The notes beneath the pieces were generated by a model. That model worked only from the letters and a program-made list of their open reading frames with translations. It was not told the origin of the DNA and did no database searches. The position numbers and the translations under genes were made by a program. A stretch of 64,000 bases of DNA from Tissierellales bacterium (GTDB taxonomy: Bacteria > Bacillota > Clostridia > Tissierellales > VENL01), in assembly GCA_028280805.1 (NCBI GenBank), contig JANQLB010000084.1, positions 1 to 64,000 on the forward strand, given 5' to 3'. This document shows, one piece after another, positions 30,034 to 39,043 of this stretch (position 1 is the first letter of the stretch; each line of letters opens with the position of its first letter).

Positions 30034-31935
30034 ATGCCGCGTGAAAACAAAATAAATAGAATGATTTTTTCTATAACTTTAGTACTAGTTATTATATTAT
30101 CATCAACAGTAGTGTTTGCTCAAGAGTTTACAGATGTACCGGATGACCATTGGGCATCAGGATATATTTCAAAAATAAATGCTTTAAAGGTTATAACAGG
30201 CTATAGTGATGAAACTTTTAGACCAGATAAAAATATTACTAACTTAGAAGCAATAGTTTCTATTACTAGGCTGTTTGAAATAGATGGTGAAGACACTAAC
30301 AAAATTATTGAAAAGTATAAGGGTTTTATTGACGAGATAAATTTACCTGATTGGGCTAAAGAAGGTATAGCTATAGCATTAGAAATAAATCTTGATTCAG
30401 AGGATAATTTAAGAGAAAAACTTAGTAATGAAAGTTCTGAAAATGTAAAGAAAGTAGATGTATGTAAATATATTGTTAAAGCTATGAAACTTGAGGAAGA
30501 AGTGGATAATAAAATTCTTGTATCACTACCATTTAAAGATAATAATGAGATAGAGCCTAAAGATGCCGCATATATTGAGGTTTTGATTGAAAAAGGTATT
30601 ATTAATAAAAGTGGTGATGCGGAGGGTAATTTTAATCCTGATAGCCCTGTAAGTAGAGCAGTTATGTCTAAGATGCTTTCAATGGCGTATGACCATATGT
30701 TTATATATCAAAAGCTTAATATCTCATTTGATGAAGATGAGAATAATTTAGAAGAAAATAACAATAATACTGACGAAGATAAAGAGAACTTTACAATCAC
30801 GGGAACAATAACAGGAGTTCTTAAAGCCGGGGATATGATGAATTTAAGGATACTTAAGGATAACGGAGAAGAACAGCTATATCAAGTGCTTTCCAACACT
30901 AAAACAATTTTAGACGGAAAAGAAATAAGTACTTTTAATATAGTAGCAGGAGTAATTTTAGAAGCTGTAGTTACCGATGATTATGACATTTTATCTATTA
31001 ATGCAACCAGTGTAGAAGAAGAAGTTTCAGGAGAGCTCGTTTCTGTTATAACCGGTACTAAAAACTTAGTGGTTATAAAAAACGATAATAATGAGGAGAT
31101 TCCTCGCATGACAATAGATGAAGTAGATGTTTATATAAATGGACAAGCAGGCAGTCTAGGTGACCTGAAGCAAGGTGATACTTTAAGTTTAAAGATAAAA
31201 AATGATAATGTAATTAAGATAATAGCAGAAAGTAAAATAAGAGAATATACAGGTATATTAACAACTGTTGACTTTGATAATATGCCAATAATTGAATTTA
31301 AAGATTCATATGAAAATATAAAGAGATTTGATTTAGATGATAATGTAACAATAATTAGAAATGGTGAAAAAGTAGATTTTATAGACTTAAGAATAGGAGA
31401 TGAAATACATTTAACTACAGAATATGACGATGTAACTATGATTGAAGCTAATGTAGTTAGGACTGAAACTAATGGCATAATAAACTCTATTATTATTGCA
31501 AATACTTCAAAAATTGTAGTAGCAAATGATAATGGAGAAGAGACAACATATCTGTTATGTAGTAACGCAAATATAAAGATAGAAGACAAACATAAAAATA
31601 TATATGATTTAAGGTTAGGACATCAGGTCAATTTAGAACTTGAAAGTAATGTTATTGTAAAATTAGAAGCTAAACAAGTTGAACAAGAGTTTAAATACAT
31701 GGGTGAAATGATATATAAAAATGAAGCATCAAATGTAATTATGATAAAAACTGTTGATGGTGAGAATATTTTAATTAACTTAACTAAAGGTACATCAATT
31801 ATAGATGTATCAGGGTTAAAAAAATCAATTAGCAGCCTTAAAGTAGGAGATGAATTATTAGTAGTTAGTACAAGCGACGGCGTTACTCTTATTGGTAAAA
31901 ATATAATTATAATGCAAAAAGGTGAATTAGATTAA
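30034..31935 (+). CDS. SLH-domain surface protein with five beta-type repeats
   Basis: A 633-residue exported protein with a signal peptide ending in VVFAQ. Three SLH repeats occupy about residues 31-230 (FTDVPDDHWASGYISKINAL, FRPDKNITNLEAIVSITRL, FNPDSPVSRAVMSKMLS). An acidic, Asn-rich linker (about 235-250) leads to five beta-rich units of about 65-75 residues. They share an opening G-x-I/L-x-x-I, a middle pattern like VYINGQAGSLGDLKQGDTLS and a closing hydrophobic strand. Similar units occur in the SLH protein at 6516-9224. The ATG has AGGAGG 8 bases upstream. It lies 41 bases ahead of the MotA-like gene, suggesting joint transcription with the motor pair. Confidence 0.85.
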   Translation: MPRENKINRMIFSITLVLVIILSSTVVFAQEFTDVPDDHWASGYISKINALKVITGYSDETFRPDKNITNLEAIVSITRLFEIDGEDTNKIIEKYKGFIDEINLPDWAKEGIAIALEINLDSEDNLREKLSNESSENVKKVDVCKYIVKAMKLEEEVDNKILVSLPFKDNNEIEPKDAAYIEVLIEKGIINKSGDAEGNFNPDSPVSRAVMSKMLSMAYDHMFIYQKLNISFDEDENNLEENNNNTDEDKENFTITGTITGVLKAGDMMNLRILKDNGEEQLYQVLSNTKTILDGKEISTFNIVAGVILEAVVTDDYDILSINATSVEEEVSGELVSVITGTKNLVVIKNDNNEEIPRMTIDEVDVYINGQAGSLGDLKQGDTLSLKIKNDNVIKIIAESKIREYTGILTTVDFDNMPIIEFKDSYENIKRFDLDDNVTIIRNGEKVDFIDLRIGDEIHLTTEYDDVTMIEANVVRTETNGIINSIIIANTSKIVVANDNGEETTYLLCSNANIKIEDKHKNIYDLRLGHQVNLELESNVIVKLEAKQVEQEFKYMGEMIYKNEASNVIMIKTVDGENILINLTKGTSIIDVSGLKKSISSLKVGDELLVVSTSDGVTLIGKNIIIMQKGELD

Positions 31936-31976
31936 TTAAGTTCAAGTTTTTTATTACAACAAGAGGAGGGGTAGTA

Positions 31977-32999
31977 ATGGTGGAAGTTATAGCAAATTTA
32001 ACTTGGTTGGCAATAGTAATAATTGTAGCTATTTTAGGTGTTATGTCAGCAGCGTTTATGGCTACATTATTTACTAGAAATAAGTATAAAAGAATGGAAA
32101 AGGATTTAGAAAGAAATTCAAAAGCAGATAAGGAAGATTTTCGTTTCGGGGTATTAAGTATTATAGTTGAGGAATATAAAAAAGCAGCGAAGCTAAACCC
32201 TAACGAAGTTAACACACAAGCCGTAATTGAGAAAAATTTCCATAGATATTATCGAGGATTAAGCCTAGCAGAGAGGTTTATAAAAAGTTCTGTATCAATA
32301 ATGATAATCTTAGGTTTATTAGGTACTTTTTATGGTCTAACTCTTTCAATAGGTGAATTAGTTAATTTTTTGAGTCAAAGTGCTGCTACAGATGTACTTA
32401 ATAGCGTAGGTGCTTTGGTAGAAGAGCTTATAAGTTCAGTACAAGGTATGTCAGTAGCTTTTGTAACTTCTCTTTTTGGTATAGCAGCTTCTATTATTAT
32501 TACAATTATAACTGTTTTATTTAATGTAGAAGACTCTAGAGAATCCTTATTAGTAAGAATTGAAGAATATTTAGATAATAAAGTTGCTTTAAAGTTTACT
32601 ACAAGACACGCAGTCATGGATGCATCAAATCCGGTAGATTTGGATTTAGTTTTTGGACAAGAGCTTAATAAGTTTGCTGACAACATTGAACAAAGATTAA
32701 AGAATGTTTTTGATAACCTTGGAGAAAAGCTAACAGCAGCAGCTGTTCAAAATCATGATTCTGTTGTAGGGTTACAAAAAAGCATTGAAACCTTTGAAAA
32801 ATCATTACAAACTTTTAGTGAAAATACACGAGACTTTGCAGAGTTTAATCATAACCTGAGAACAAATATTGAAAGAATGGACGTAAGTTTTGCAGACTTA
32901 GTTCAAGATCTTAAAACCAGTAGTAAGGTTTATTCAAAAACTACTGAGTCAATAGATGCACTTACGAATTCTATAGAAAAACTTTCTACCAATGTTTAA
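31977..32999 (+). CDS. MotA/TolQ/ExbB-type proton-channel subunit (ZorA-like)
   Basis: A 340-residue membrane protein. One N-terminal helix (about 5-32) is followed by a cytoplasmic loop and two helices carrying the MotA/ExbB signature (about 105-130, IMIILGLLGTFYGLTLSIGE; about 155-185, MSVAFVTSLFGIAASIIITI). This three-helix plan fits ExbB, TolQ and ZorA better than the four-helix flagellar MotA. The last 130 residues are a helical coiled-coil-like tail (for example LQKSIETFEKSLQTFSENTR), far shorter than the long tails reported for Zorya ZorA. It would form the stator ring that turns ion flow into rotation with the OmpA-domain partner 39 bases downstream. Confidence 0.8.
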   Translation: MVEVIANLTWLAIVIIVAILGVMSAAFMATLFTRNKYKRMEKDLERNSKADKEDFRFGVLSIIVEEYKKAAKLNPNEVNTQAVIEKNFHRYYRGLSLAERFIKSSVSIMIILGLLGTFYGLTLSIGELVNFLSQSAATDVLNSVGALVEELISSVQGMSVAFVTSLFGIAASIIITIITVLFNVEDSRESLLVRIEEYLDNKVALKFTTRHAVMDASNPVDLDLVFGQELNKFADNIEQRLKNVFDNLGEKLTAAAVQNHDSVVGLQKSIETFEKSLQTFSENTRDFAEFNHNLRTNIERMDVSFADLVQDLKTSSKVYSKTTESIDALTNSIEKLSTNV

Positions 33000-33038
33000 A
33001 TTGTTTAGCACCCAAAGGATAATAAAGGGGAGATACAA

Positions 33039-34010
33039 ATGAAAGCAAGAAAGAGAAGATTTAAAAACAATAGTGAATCTCAAAATTTCTGGCCTTCCTT
33101 TACAGATATGATATCAACTATAGCATTGATATTGTTTTTCCTTATGATACTTGCATATGTGCAGAATATTGTAACTGGAAGTAATTTAGAGTATACTAAA
33201 AGTGAGTTAGCAATGACTAAGGATATTTTAGAAGAAAGAACTAAAAGGCTGGAAGAAGCAAATGCAGAAATTAGTGAAGCAGAAAATCAACTTTATCTAT
33301 TAGAAACTGAGATTGAGCAGATTAATGCAGAGGTAGAAAGAGGAAAATTAGCTCTTAAGCTGTATTCAGAACAAATAATTGAACAGATGAGAATTATTGG
33401 TGAAAGTAATAAGGAGTTAGAAGAGTTAAGAAATAAACTTGAAGGCATAGCTGTTCTAAGACTAAATGTATTAACCAAAGTTAAGCAATCGATTGAAGAA
33501 GAATTGAAAAAGACTAGAGATGATAATAAAGATATAGTTTACATAGCAGATAATGGTAACATTATAATTGATGAAGGATTAGTTTTTGACTTGAATTCCA
33601 GTGTTATTAAAAGTGAAGGAAAAGATGTTCTTGATGAGCTTGCTGTAGCATTTGAGAATGTTTTAGATGAATCAGATGTAAGGGCTAGTATTGATGCTAT
33701 AAGTATTCAAGGTCATGCGGATAGTACAGGTTCTGCGGAACATAATAGGCAACTTTCCTCCATGAGGGCAGTTGCTGTAGTAGATTATCTTCTTAATACA
33801 AATACTAATTTAGAAGGAAAATATGGAAGCTACTTCGTTGCCAGCGGGTACTCAGAGTTTAGACCTATTGCAACAAATGATACAATTGAAGGAAGAGCTA
33901 AAAATAGAAGAATTGAAATATCTGTTATTCTTAAAGATTCAAATATTAGAAATGTCATTGAAAAATACTTAGATGAATCCATGGATGTTTTTAAACAGGA
34001 TGAGAACTAA
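33039..34010 (+). CDS. MotB/OmpA-type motor subunit (ZorB-like)
   Basis: A 323-residue protein with a basic start, then FWPSFTDMIS with Asp23 at the head of the single membrane helix; this is the ion-binding aspartate position of MotB, TolR and ZorB. A long coiled coil follows (about 50-150). An OmpA-type peptidoglycan-binding domain comes next (about 180-300), with the ligand-binding Asp and Arg in IQGHADSTGSAEHNRQL and EGRAKNRRIEISV. It pairs with the upstream MotA-like subunit. No ZorC, ZorD or ZorE helicase or nuclease gene is nearby, so a defence role is not shown. No flagellar gene is nearby either. Confidence 0.85.
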   Translation: MKARKRRFKNNSESQNFWPSFTDMISTIALILFFLMILAYVQNIVTGSNLEYTKSELAMTKDILEERTKRLEEANAEISEAENQLYLLETEIEQINAEVERGKLALKLYSEQIIEQMRIIGESNKELEELRNKLEGIAVLRLNVLTKVKQSIEEELKKTRDDNKDIVYIADNGNIIIDEGLVFDLNSSVIKSEGKDVLDELAVAFENVLDESDVRASIDAISIQGHADSTGSAEHNRQLSSMRAVAVVDYLLNTNTNLEGKYGSYFVASGYSEFRPIATNDTIEGRAKNRRIEISVILKDSNIRNVIEKYLDESMDVFKQDEN

Positions 34011-34029
34011 GGAAAAGTTAAAATAAAAA

Positions 34030-34067
34030 AACAACTGATAAACAACTTATGTCAGTTGTTTTTTTTA
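34030..34067. terminator. Terminator, possibly two-way
   Basis: AACAACTGA (34030-34038) pairs with TCAGTTGTT (34052-34060), followed by a run of T. A run of A precedes the stem, so it can also stop transcripts from the - strand genes. Confidence 0.85.
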
Positions 34068-34147
34068 CGCAAAAATATAGCCATACAAATATAAGTACTA
34101 ATTAGAAGGATTAAAAACCATTTAGTATCAATATTAATCACCCTCAT
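34052..34147 (-). CDS. Possible 31-residue membrane microprotein
   Basis: The frame reads MRVINIDTKWFLILLISTYI, then CMAIFLRKKNN, then stop. It is one hydrophobic helix with a basic tail. Its ATG overlaps the TGA stop of the CBO0543-type gene (ATGA), a common sign of translational coupling. The stop lies in the shared terminator stem. There is no separate ribosome site, so it may be chance. Confidence 0.35.
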   Translation of the reverse strand: MRVINIDTKWFLILLISTYICMAIFLRKKNN

Positions 34148-34659
34148 TTTAAACTAGCAAAAGGAATAGGAAATAAAATTGTAAACACAATAATAGAAAT
34201 TGTTGTTATAATTAACGCCAAAATAGGTTTGACGAAATGAATTCTGAAAATAGTAAACATAAGTACATCAAACCATGCTGAATGCCATATAGTCCATCCG
34301 TTATCATATACAAACATGCCTTTGAGATAGAAAAGCAGTTCTATAAACCAGAAAAATAAAGACCAAGCTAATATGTAGAATATTTGTTGTTTTCTTTTTT
34401 GTGGAAATTTATCTAAAAATATTATCACTGCAACAGGTATGACTATAAAGAAAAAAGCTATTGATATAATTGTATGATTTATTTTATCTGTAGTAATTGC
34501 TCTAAATTCCCATAATGTATGATTATAGTATAAAAAATCATATAAAAGGTTTATAGTACAGTAAAATAAAATTGTAGGATAATAATCTCTCCATCTGCTC
34601 CATTTTACAAAGATTAAACCAAATGTTATCCAAACACATAATACAAGAACAAGATACAT
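34144..34659 (-). CDS. CBO0543-type integral membrane protein of unknown function
   Basis: A 171-residue protein with about five hydrophobic helices and aromatic-rich loops (KWSRWRDYYPTILFYCTINL and WTIWHSAWFDVLM). These match my memory of the CBO0543-family membrane proteins of Bacilli and Clostridia, whose function is unknown. The start ATG on the - strand has GGGTGG just upstream. It is one of only two clear - strand genes here and is divergent from efflux operon 2, sharing the 253-base spacer with it. Confidence 0.65.
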   Translation of the reverse strand: MYLVLVLCVWITFGLIFVKWSRWRDYYPTILFYCTINLLYDFLYYNHTLWEFRAITTDKINHTIISIAFFFIVIPVAVIIFLDKFPQKRKQQIFYILAWSLFFWFIELLFYLKGMFVYDNGWTIWHSAWFDVLMFTIFRIHFVKPILALIITTISIIVFTILFPIPFASLK

Positions 34660-34823
34660 TTAACCACCCTATCAAAAATTACTTTTTTCTCTGTCTAAAA
34701 TAAATTTTAGTTTAATTTATTAAATGTTTTAAAAATAGTATAATCATTTGATAAAGCTAAATACTATTATTAAATCATTTTAATTACGTTAAAATTAAAG
34801 ATTTTAATAATAAATTAAATAAA
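34660..34823. other. AT-rich spacer between divergent genes
   Basis: It carries the ribosome site of the - strand membrane gene at its left edge. Several TTTAATTA-type runs could serve as weak promoter parts on either strand. I see no clear second operator. Confidence 0.35.
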
Positions 34824-34852
34824 TATAAAAGAATACGACCGACCAGTCAGTC
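34824..34852 (+). promoter_or_regulatory. -10 box and TetR-type operator of efflux operon 2
   Basis: TATAAA (34824-34829) is the best -10 candidate; its -35 box is poor. It is followed at the predicted +1 by GACCGAC-CA-GTCAGTC (34837-34852), a 7+7 inverted repeat with one mismatch. The shared core GACCAGTCAGT and the same position relative to the -10 box match operon 1. Confidence 0.65.
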
Positions 34853-34912
34853 AATATTTACAAACTAATATTTTAACATAATTATAATTTCACTTTTCAA
34901 GGAGGTATATAC

Positions 34913-35836
34913 ATGTATAAGCAAAAATTAATACTTTGTGTAATGTTAATTGGAGTATCAATAAGCAACATATCTTGCTTAGAGCAAAATTTAAAACAAG
35001 AAGATAATATTAACGAAAAAGAAATAGTTCCTGTAGAAACTCAGTTATCAACAACTAAAACTATTTATAATGAAAGGGTCTTTAATGGAAAGGTATTTCC
35101 AAAGGAACAATCTGTGGTTATACCAAAAATTCAAGGGGAAGTGAACAGTATAAAAGTAGAGATAGGAGATGAGGTCAATAAAGGAGATGTATTATTTACT
35201 GTAAACGGTATAAATCCCAATATGAATCAGACAGCTTCTTTAGGTGCTAATCTTATTATACAAGGAGTAAAAGCACCTATTGATGGAATTGTATCAAATA
35301 TAAACATAACTAAAGGTCAAATCCTATTACCTTCGGAGCCTCCTATGTTAATAGTTAATTTAAATGATATATACGTTCAAATTGGTGTTACTGGAGATAT
35401 AATTAATAAGCTTGAAAAAAATCAAGAAGCAAGAGTAATAATTGACTCAGTATCTGAGGATGCTGTTGAAGGAAAAATTGTTAAAATATCTCCTGTTTCA
35501 GACTTAAGAACTCAGCTTTACTCAGTTACAGCGGAAATAAAAAATAAAGATAAACTAATTAAACCGGGTATGTTTGCACAAGTAATAATAAAAACTGATG
35601 TAATGGAAAATGTTATTGTGGTACCTAGTGATACAGTTTTTTATAGAGATAATGTAGCTTATGTCTATGTAGTGAATGATGGAACAGCTTTAGAAAGAGA
35701 AGTTGAGACAGGTTTAGATACCGGAGAAATGATAAATGTGACAAAAGGCTTAAATAAAGGAGAGCCAGTAGTAACGAAAGGACATAATTTCATAGATGAT
35801 GGAACTAAAGTAGAAGTTGTTGGAGGTGATGAATAG
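34913..35836 (+). CDS. Shortened RND adaptor protein lacking the alpha-hairpin, operon 2
   Basis: A 307-residue membrane-fusion protein with a probable lipoprotein signal (NISC near residue 22). The lipoyl halves are clear: PKIQGEVNSIKVEIGDEVNK and VKAPIDGIVSNINITKG. Between them only about 25 residues remain, while the operon 1 adaptor has about 90 with a coiled hairpin. In tripartite pumps that hairpin touches TolC. The barrel and membrane-proximal parts are kept (LRTQLYSVTAEIKNKDKLIK, then GMFAQVIIKTDVMENVIVVP). Fittingly, this operon has no TolC-like gene. ATG with AAGGAGG upstream; the stop overlaps the pump start by one base. Confidence 0.85.
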   Translation: MYKQKLILCVMLIGVSISNISCLEQNLKQEDNINEKEIVPVETQLSTTKTIYNERVFNGKVFPKEQSVVIPKIQGEVNSIKVEIGDEVNKGDVLFTVNGINPNMNQTASLGANLIIQGVKAPIDGIVSNINITKGQILLPSEPPMLIVNLNDIYVQIGVTGDIINKLEKNQEARVIIDSVSEDAVEGKIVKISPVSDLRTQLYSVTAEIKNKDKLIKPGMFAQVIIKTDVMENVIVVPSDTVFYRDNVAYVYVVNDGTALEREVETGLDTGEMINVTKGLNKGEPVVTKGHNFIDDGTKVEVVGGDE

Positions 35837-38800
35837 TGGGTTTATCACGTATTGCTGTAAAAAAACCCGTTACTACTATCATGGTAACACTTATTATTAT
35901 ACTATTAGGAATAGTATCCTTAACACGAATTCCAATAGACCTGCTTCCTAAGATTGATATTCCTGTAGCAATTGTTTCAACATCCTATAGAGGAGCTGGA
36001 CCTTTAGAAATTGAAAAAATAATAACACAGCCTATAGAACAAGCTCTGGCAACAGTTAATAACATTGAAAACATTAGTTCAACATCATCAGAAGGTAATT
36101 CAGTAGTAGTAGTAGAATTTGCTTATGGAACTGATATGAATTTTGCTACTTTAGAGATGAGAGAAAAAATAGATATGATAAAAGGATTTCTTCCTCAAGA
36201 GGCAACAAATCCTATGGTATTAAGAATTGATCCTAATGCCATGCCTATAATGCAAATATCATTATCCGGGAATAAAGATTTAACGGTATTACAGGATATA
36301 GCACAGGACACTGTAAAGCCTCAGATAGAAAGATTAGAAGGTGTAGCTTCAGTCAATATCATTGGGGGAAAAGAGAGCTATATAGAGGTTAAATTAATTG
36401 ATGCAAAATCAAAGGGATATAACTTAGATCTAAATTATATTGCTCAAATAATTGGGGCTGAAAACCTTAATCTACCCGGAGGAGAGATTAACAAAGGAGA
36501 CAAAAAGCTAACTGTTAGAACTGTAGGAGAATTTAAATCAATAGATGAGATTAAGAATCTATCTATTGCATTAAGGACAGGAGGAGTTATAAGTTTAAAT
36601 GATATTGCGGATGTCTCATTAAAATATAAGGAGGCTGCATCAATATCAAAAACAAATGGAGAAAGCAGTATCAATGTATCAATTCAGAAAGAATCTGGAA
36701 CAAACACAGTAAATGTTGCAAATACTGTAATTAAAAAAATAAAAAGTCTTGATGAAGAACTATTAAATACTGATATAAATATTGTTGTGAATCAGGCGGA
36801 ATTTATTGAAGAATCTATACAAAATGTATTAAGAAATGCAGTTATAGGTGGGGTATTAGCTATATTAGTACTATACATATTTTTAAGGAATATTAGAACT
36901 ACCGTAATTATTGGTACAGCGATACCAGTTTCCATAATAGCGACATTTATTCTTTTATTCTTTAATAATATAACGTTAAATCTTATGACTTTAGGTGGAT
37001 TAGCACTTGGCATAGGTATGCTTGTCGACAATGCCATAGTAGTATTAGAAAATATATATAGATTTAGACAGAATGGAGAATCTAAAAAAGATGCTGCAAT
37101 AAAGGGAGCTAAGGAGGTTGCAATGGCAGTAACAGCTTCTACGCTTACTACTATAGCAGTATTTATTCCTATTGTTTTTGTTGGAGGAATGACAGCAAGT
37201 ATATTTAGAGAACTAGCTCTAACAATTACACTATCCTTATTAACTTCACTCCTTGTTTCGCTTACACTAATTCCAATGCTATCTTCTAAATTTTTAAAGG
37301 TAGATAAGATACAGGATAAGGAGAATACAAGTAAACTTAGACTGTTTGAGCGTGTTTATAGTCTATTTGATAAATTGTTTTACAAGGTTGAATTAAGGTA
37401 TAAGAAGGTTTTAGGATGGAGTTTAAGACATAGAAAAACAACTGTATTGACTGCTGTATTAGTATTTACTGCAAGTATAGCTTCTATACTTAGTGTAGGA
37501 GCAGAATATTTTCCTACTATAGACAGAGGAGAGTTCTCAATAAATGTTAATCTGCCTCAAGGGTCAAAATTATCTGAAACAGATAATATAATAACTATAA
37601 TAGAAAAAAGACTACAAGAAATAGAAGAAGTTGATACGGTTGTTTCTAATATAGGAACTGGCGGAGCTATGTTCTTTGGGAGTGGAGCTAAGAATAGAGG
37701 GTCTTTACAAGTGTCTTTAGTAAAACATTCAGACAGAAGTATTGATACAACTTATATTGTAGAAGAAGTACGTGACTTTGTCAGTAAAATACCTGGTGCA
37801 GATATAGAAGTAGAAGAACAGTCATCTGCAATGGGGATGGGAGGATTTTCTCAAGATCCATTAGTTATAGATGTAAAAGGTGACGATATAGATATTCTAA
37901 GAGAAATTAGTGAAGATTTTATAAAAATACTAAATCAAGTTGAAGGTACAAGGGAAGTGAAGTCTGATTTATCAGAAGGAGTACCAGAGGTTCAAATTAC
38001 AACTAATAGACTAAAAACTTCCGTATACGGTCTTACAACTGCTCAAATAGCTTCTTCTGTTAAGAATACATTATTAGGAAGAACTGCAACAAGATATAAG
38101 TATAGAGGTTCAGAAATAGATGTGATAGTTAAAGGAGATGAAAGATTTAGTCAAGGACTTACAAATCTTAAACAACTTTCTATACAAACTCCAATAGGTA
38201 CTTATGTTCCTTTAAATGAAATAGCAGATGTGAAAGTTGAAATAGGACCCACATCTATTAGTAGAGATAATCAAGTCAGAGTTATTAGAATAACGAGTCA
38301 GATTGTAGGAAGAGATTTGGGAAGCGTAACAAAAGATGTAGAAGAAAAAATTAGAAGCTATGAGTTATTGGCTGGATATAGTTATGAATTTGGCGGGGAA
38401 AATGAAGAAATCGAATCAGCATTTTATGATTTAAGATTAGCATTAATATTAGCTGTGGTGCTGGTATATATGATACTTGCATCCCAATTTGAATCTATAA
38501 TTCATCCATTTACAATAATGCTGTCAGTTCCTTTAGCTTTTGGTGGAGGAGCTTTAGGATTATTTTTAACAGGAAAAAGCTTAAGCGTTCCGGCCCTAAT
38601 TGGTTTTATTCTTTTAGCTGGAATAGTTGTAAACAACGCCATTGTTCTTGTGGATTATATAAATACAAGAAGGGAGTATGGTGAAGATAGAACTAGTGCA
38701 ATATTAAATTCCGGGTCTATAAGACTTAGACCTATACTCATGACTACATTAACCACAGTTTTAGGTCTTGTTCCCTTATCACTAGGTATTGGAGAAGGTG

Positions 38801-38946
38801 CAGAGTTACAAGCTCCATTAGCAGTATCAGTAATAGGAGGACTTCTACTATCTACATTACTAACTTTAGTTTTTGTTCCGGTAGTTTATACGATTATTGA
38901 TGATGCTGCTCACTATTTAAAGAAAAAATTGTTGAAGGGTATATAA
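35836..38946 (+). CDS. RND-family efflux pump (HAE1/AcrB type), operon 2
   Basis: A 1036-residue pump, clearly paralogous to the operon 1 pump over its whole length: the same start pattern (AVKKPVTTIMVTLIIILLG), the same TM4 aspartate (GIGMLVDNAIVVLENIYRF) and the same TM10 (GIVVNNAIVLVDYINTRR). The extracytoplasmic loops differ most, for example MFFGSGAKNRGSLQVSLVKH, so the substrate range may differ. GTG start overlapping the adaptor TAG by one base. It probably exports to the cell surface without a trans-envelope duct. Confidence 0.93.
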   Translation: MGLSRIAVKKPVTTIMVTLIIILLGIVSLTRIPIDLLPKIDIPVAIVSTSYRGAGPLEIEKIITQPIEQALATVNNIENISSTSSEGNSVVVVEFAYGTDMNFATLEMREKIDMIKGFLPQEATNPMVLRIDPNAMPIMQISLSGNKDLTVLQDIAQDTVKPQIERLEGVASVNIIGGKESYIEVKLIDAKSKGYNLDLNYIAQIIGAENLNLPGGEINKGDKKLTVRTVGEFKSIDEIKNLSIALRTGGVISLNDIADVSLKYKEAASISKTNGESSINVSIQKESGTNTVNVANTVIKKIKSLDEELLNTDINIVVNQAEFIEESIQNVLRNAVIGGVLAILVLYIFLRNIRTTVIIGTAIPVSIIATFILLFFNNITLNLMTLGGLALGIGMLVDNAIVVLENIYRFRQNGESKKDAAIKGAKEVAMAVTASTLTTIAVFIPIVFVGGMTASIFRELALTITLSLLTSLLVSLTLIPMLSSKFLKVDKIQDKENTSKLRLFERVYSLFDKLFYKVELRYKKVLGWSLRHRKTTVLTAVLVFTASIASILSVGAEYFPTIDRGEFSINVNLPQGSKLSETDNIITIIEKRLQEIEEVDTVVSNIGTGGAMFFGSGAKNRGSLQVSLVKHSDRSIDTTYIVEEVRDFVSKIPGADIEVEEQSSAMGMGGFSQDPLVIDVKGDDIDILREISEDFIKILNQVEGTREVKSDLSEGVPEVQITTNRLKTSVYGLTTAQIASSVKNTLLGRTATRYKYRGSEIDVIVKGDERFSQGLTNLKQLSIQTPIGTYVPLNEIADVKVEIGPTSISRDNQVRVIRITSQIVGRDLGSVTKDVEEKIRSYELLAGYSYEFGGENEEIESAFYDLRLALILAVVLVYMILASQFESIIHPFTIMLSVPLAFGGGALGLFLTGKSLSVPALIGFILLAGIVVNNAIVLVDYINTRREYGEDRTSAILNSGSIRLRPILMTTLTTVLGLVPLSLGIGEGAELQAPLAVSVIGGLLLSTLLTLVFVPVVYTIIDDAAHYLKKKLLKGI

Positions 38947-39043
38947 CCTATGTAAATTTAAAAAACAGATATAAGCAAAATTTTATTATTTTATGATATA
39001 ATATGAGCAGAGAAAATTAATAGTTTTGTTAGGAGGAAGAGTT

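Noticed and set aside
31977-34010. A Zorya anti-phage system
   Set aside because: Only ZorA- and ZorB-like subunits are present. No ZorC, ZorD or ZorE gene follows, and the ZorA-like tail is short. The pair is reported as an orphan motor instead.
31977-34010. Flagellar stator MotAB
   Set aside because: The first protein has three, not four, membrane helices and no flagellar gene is near.
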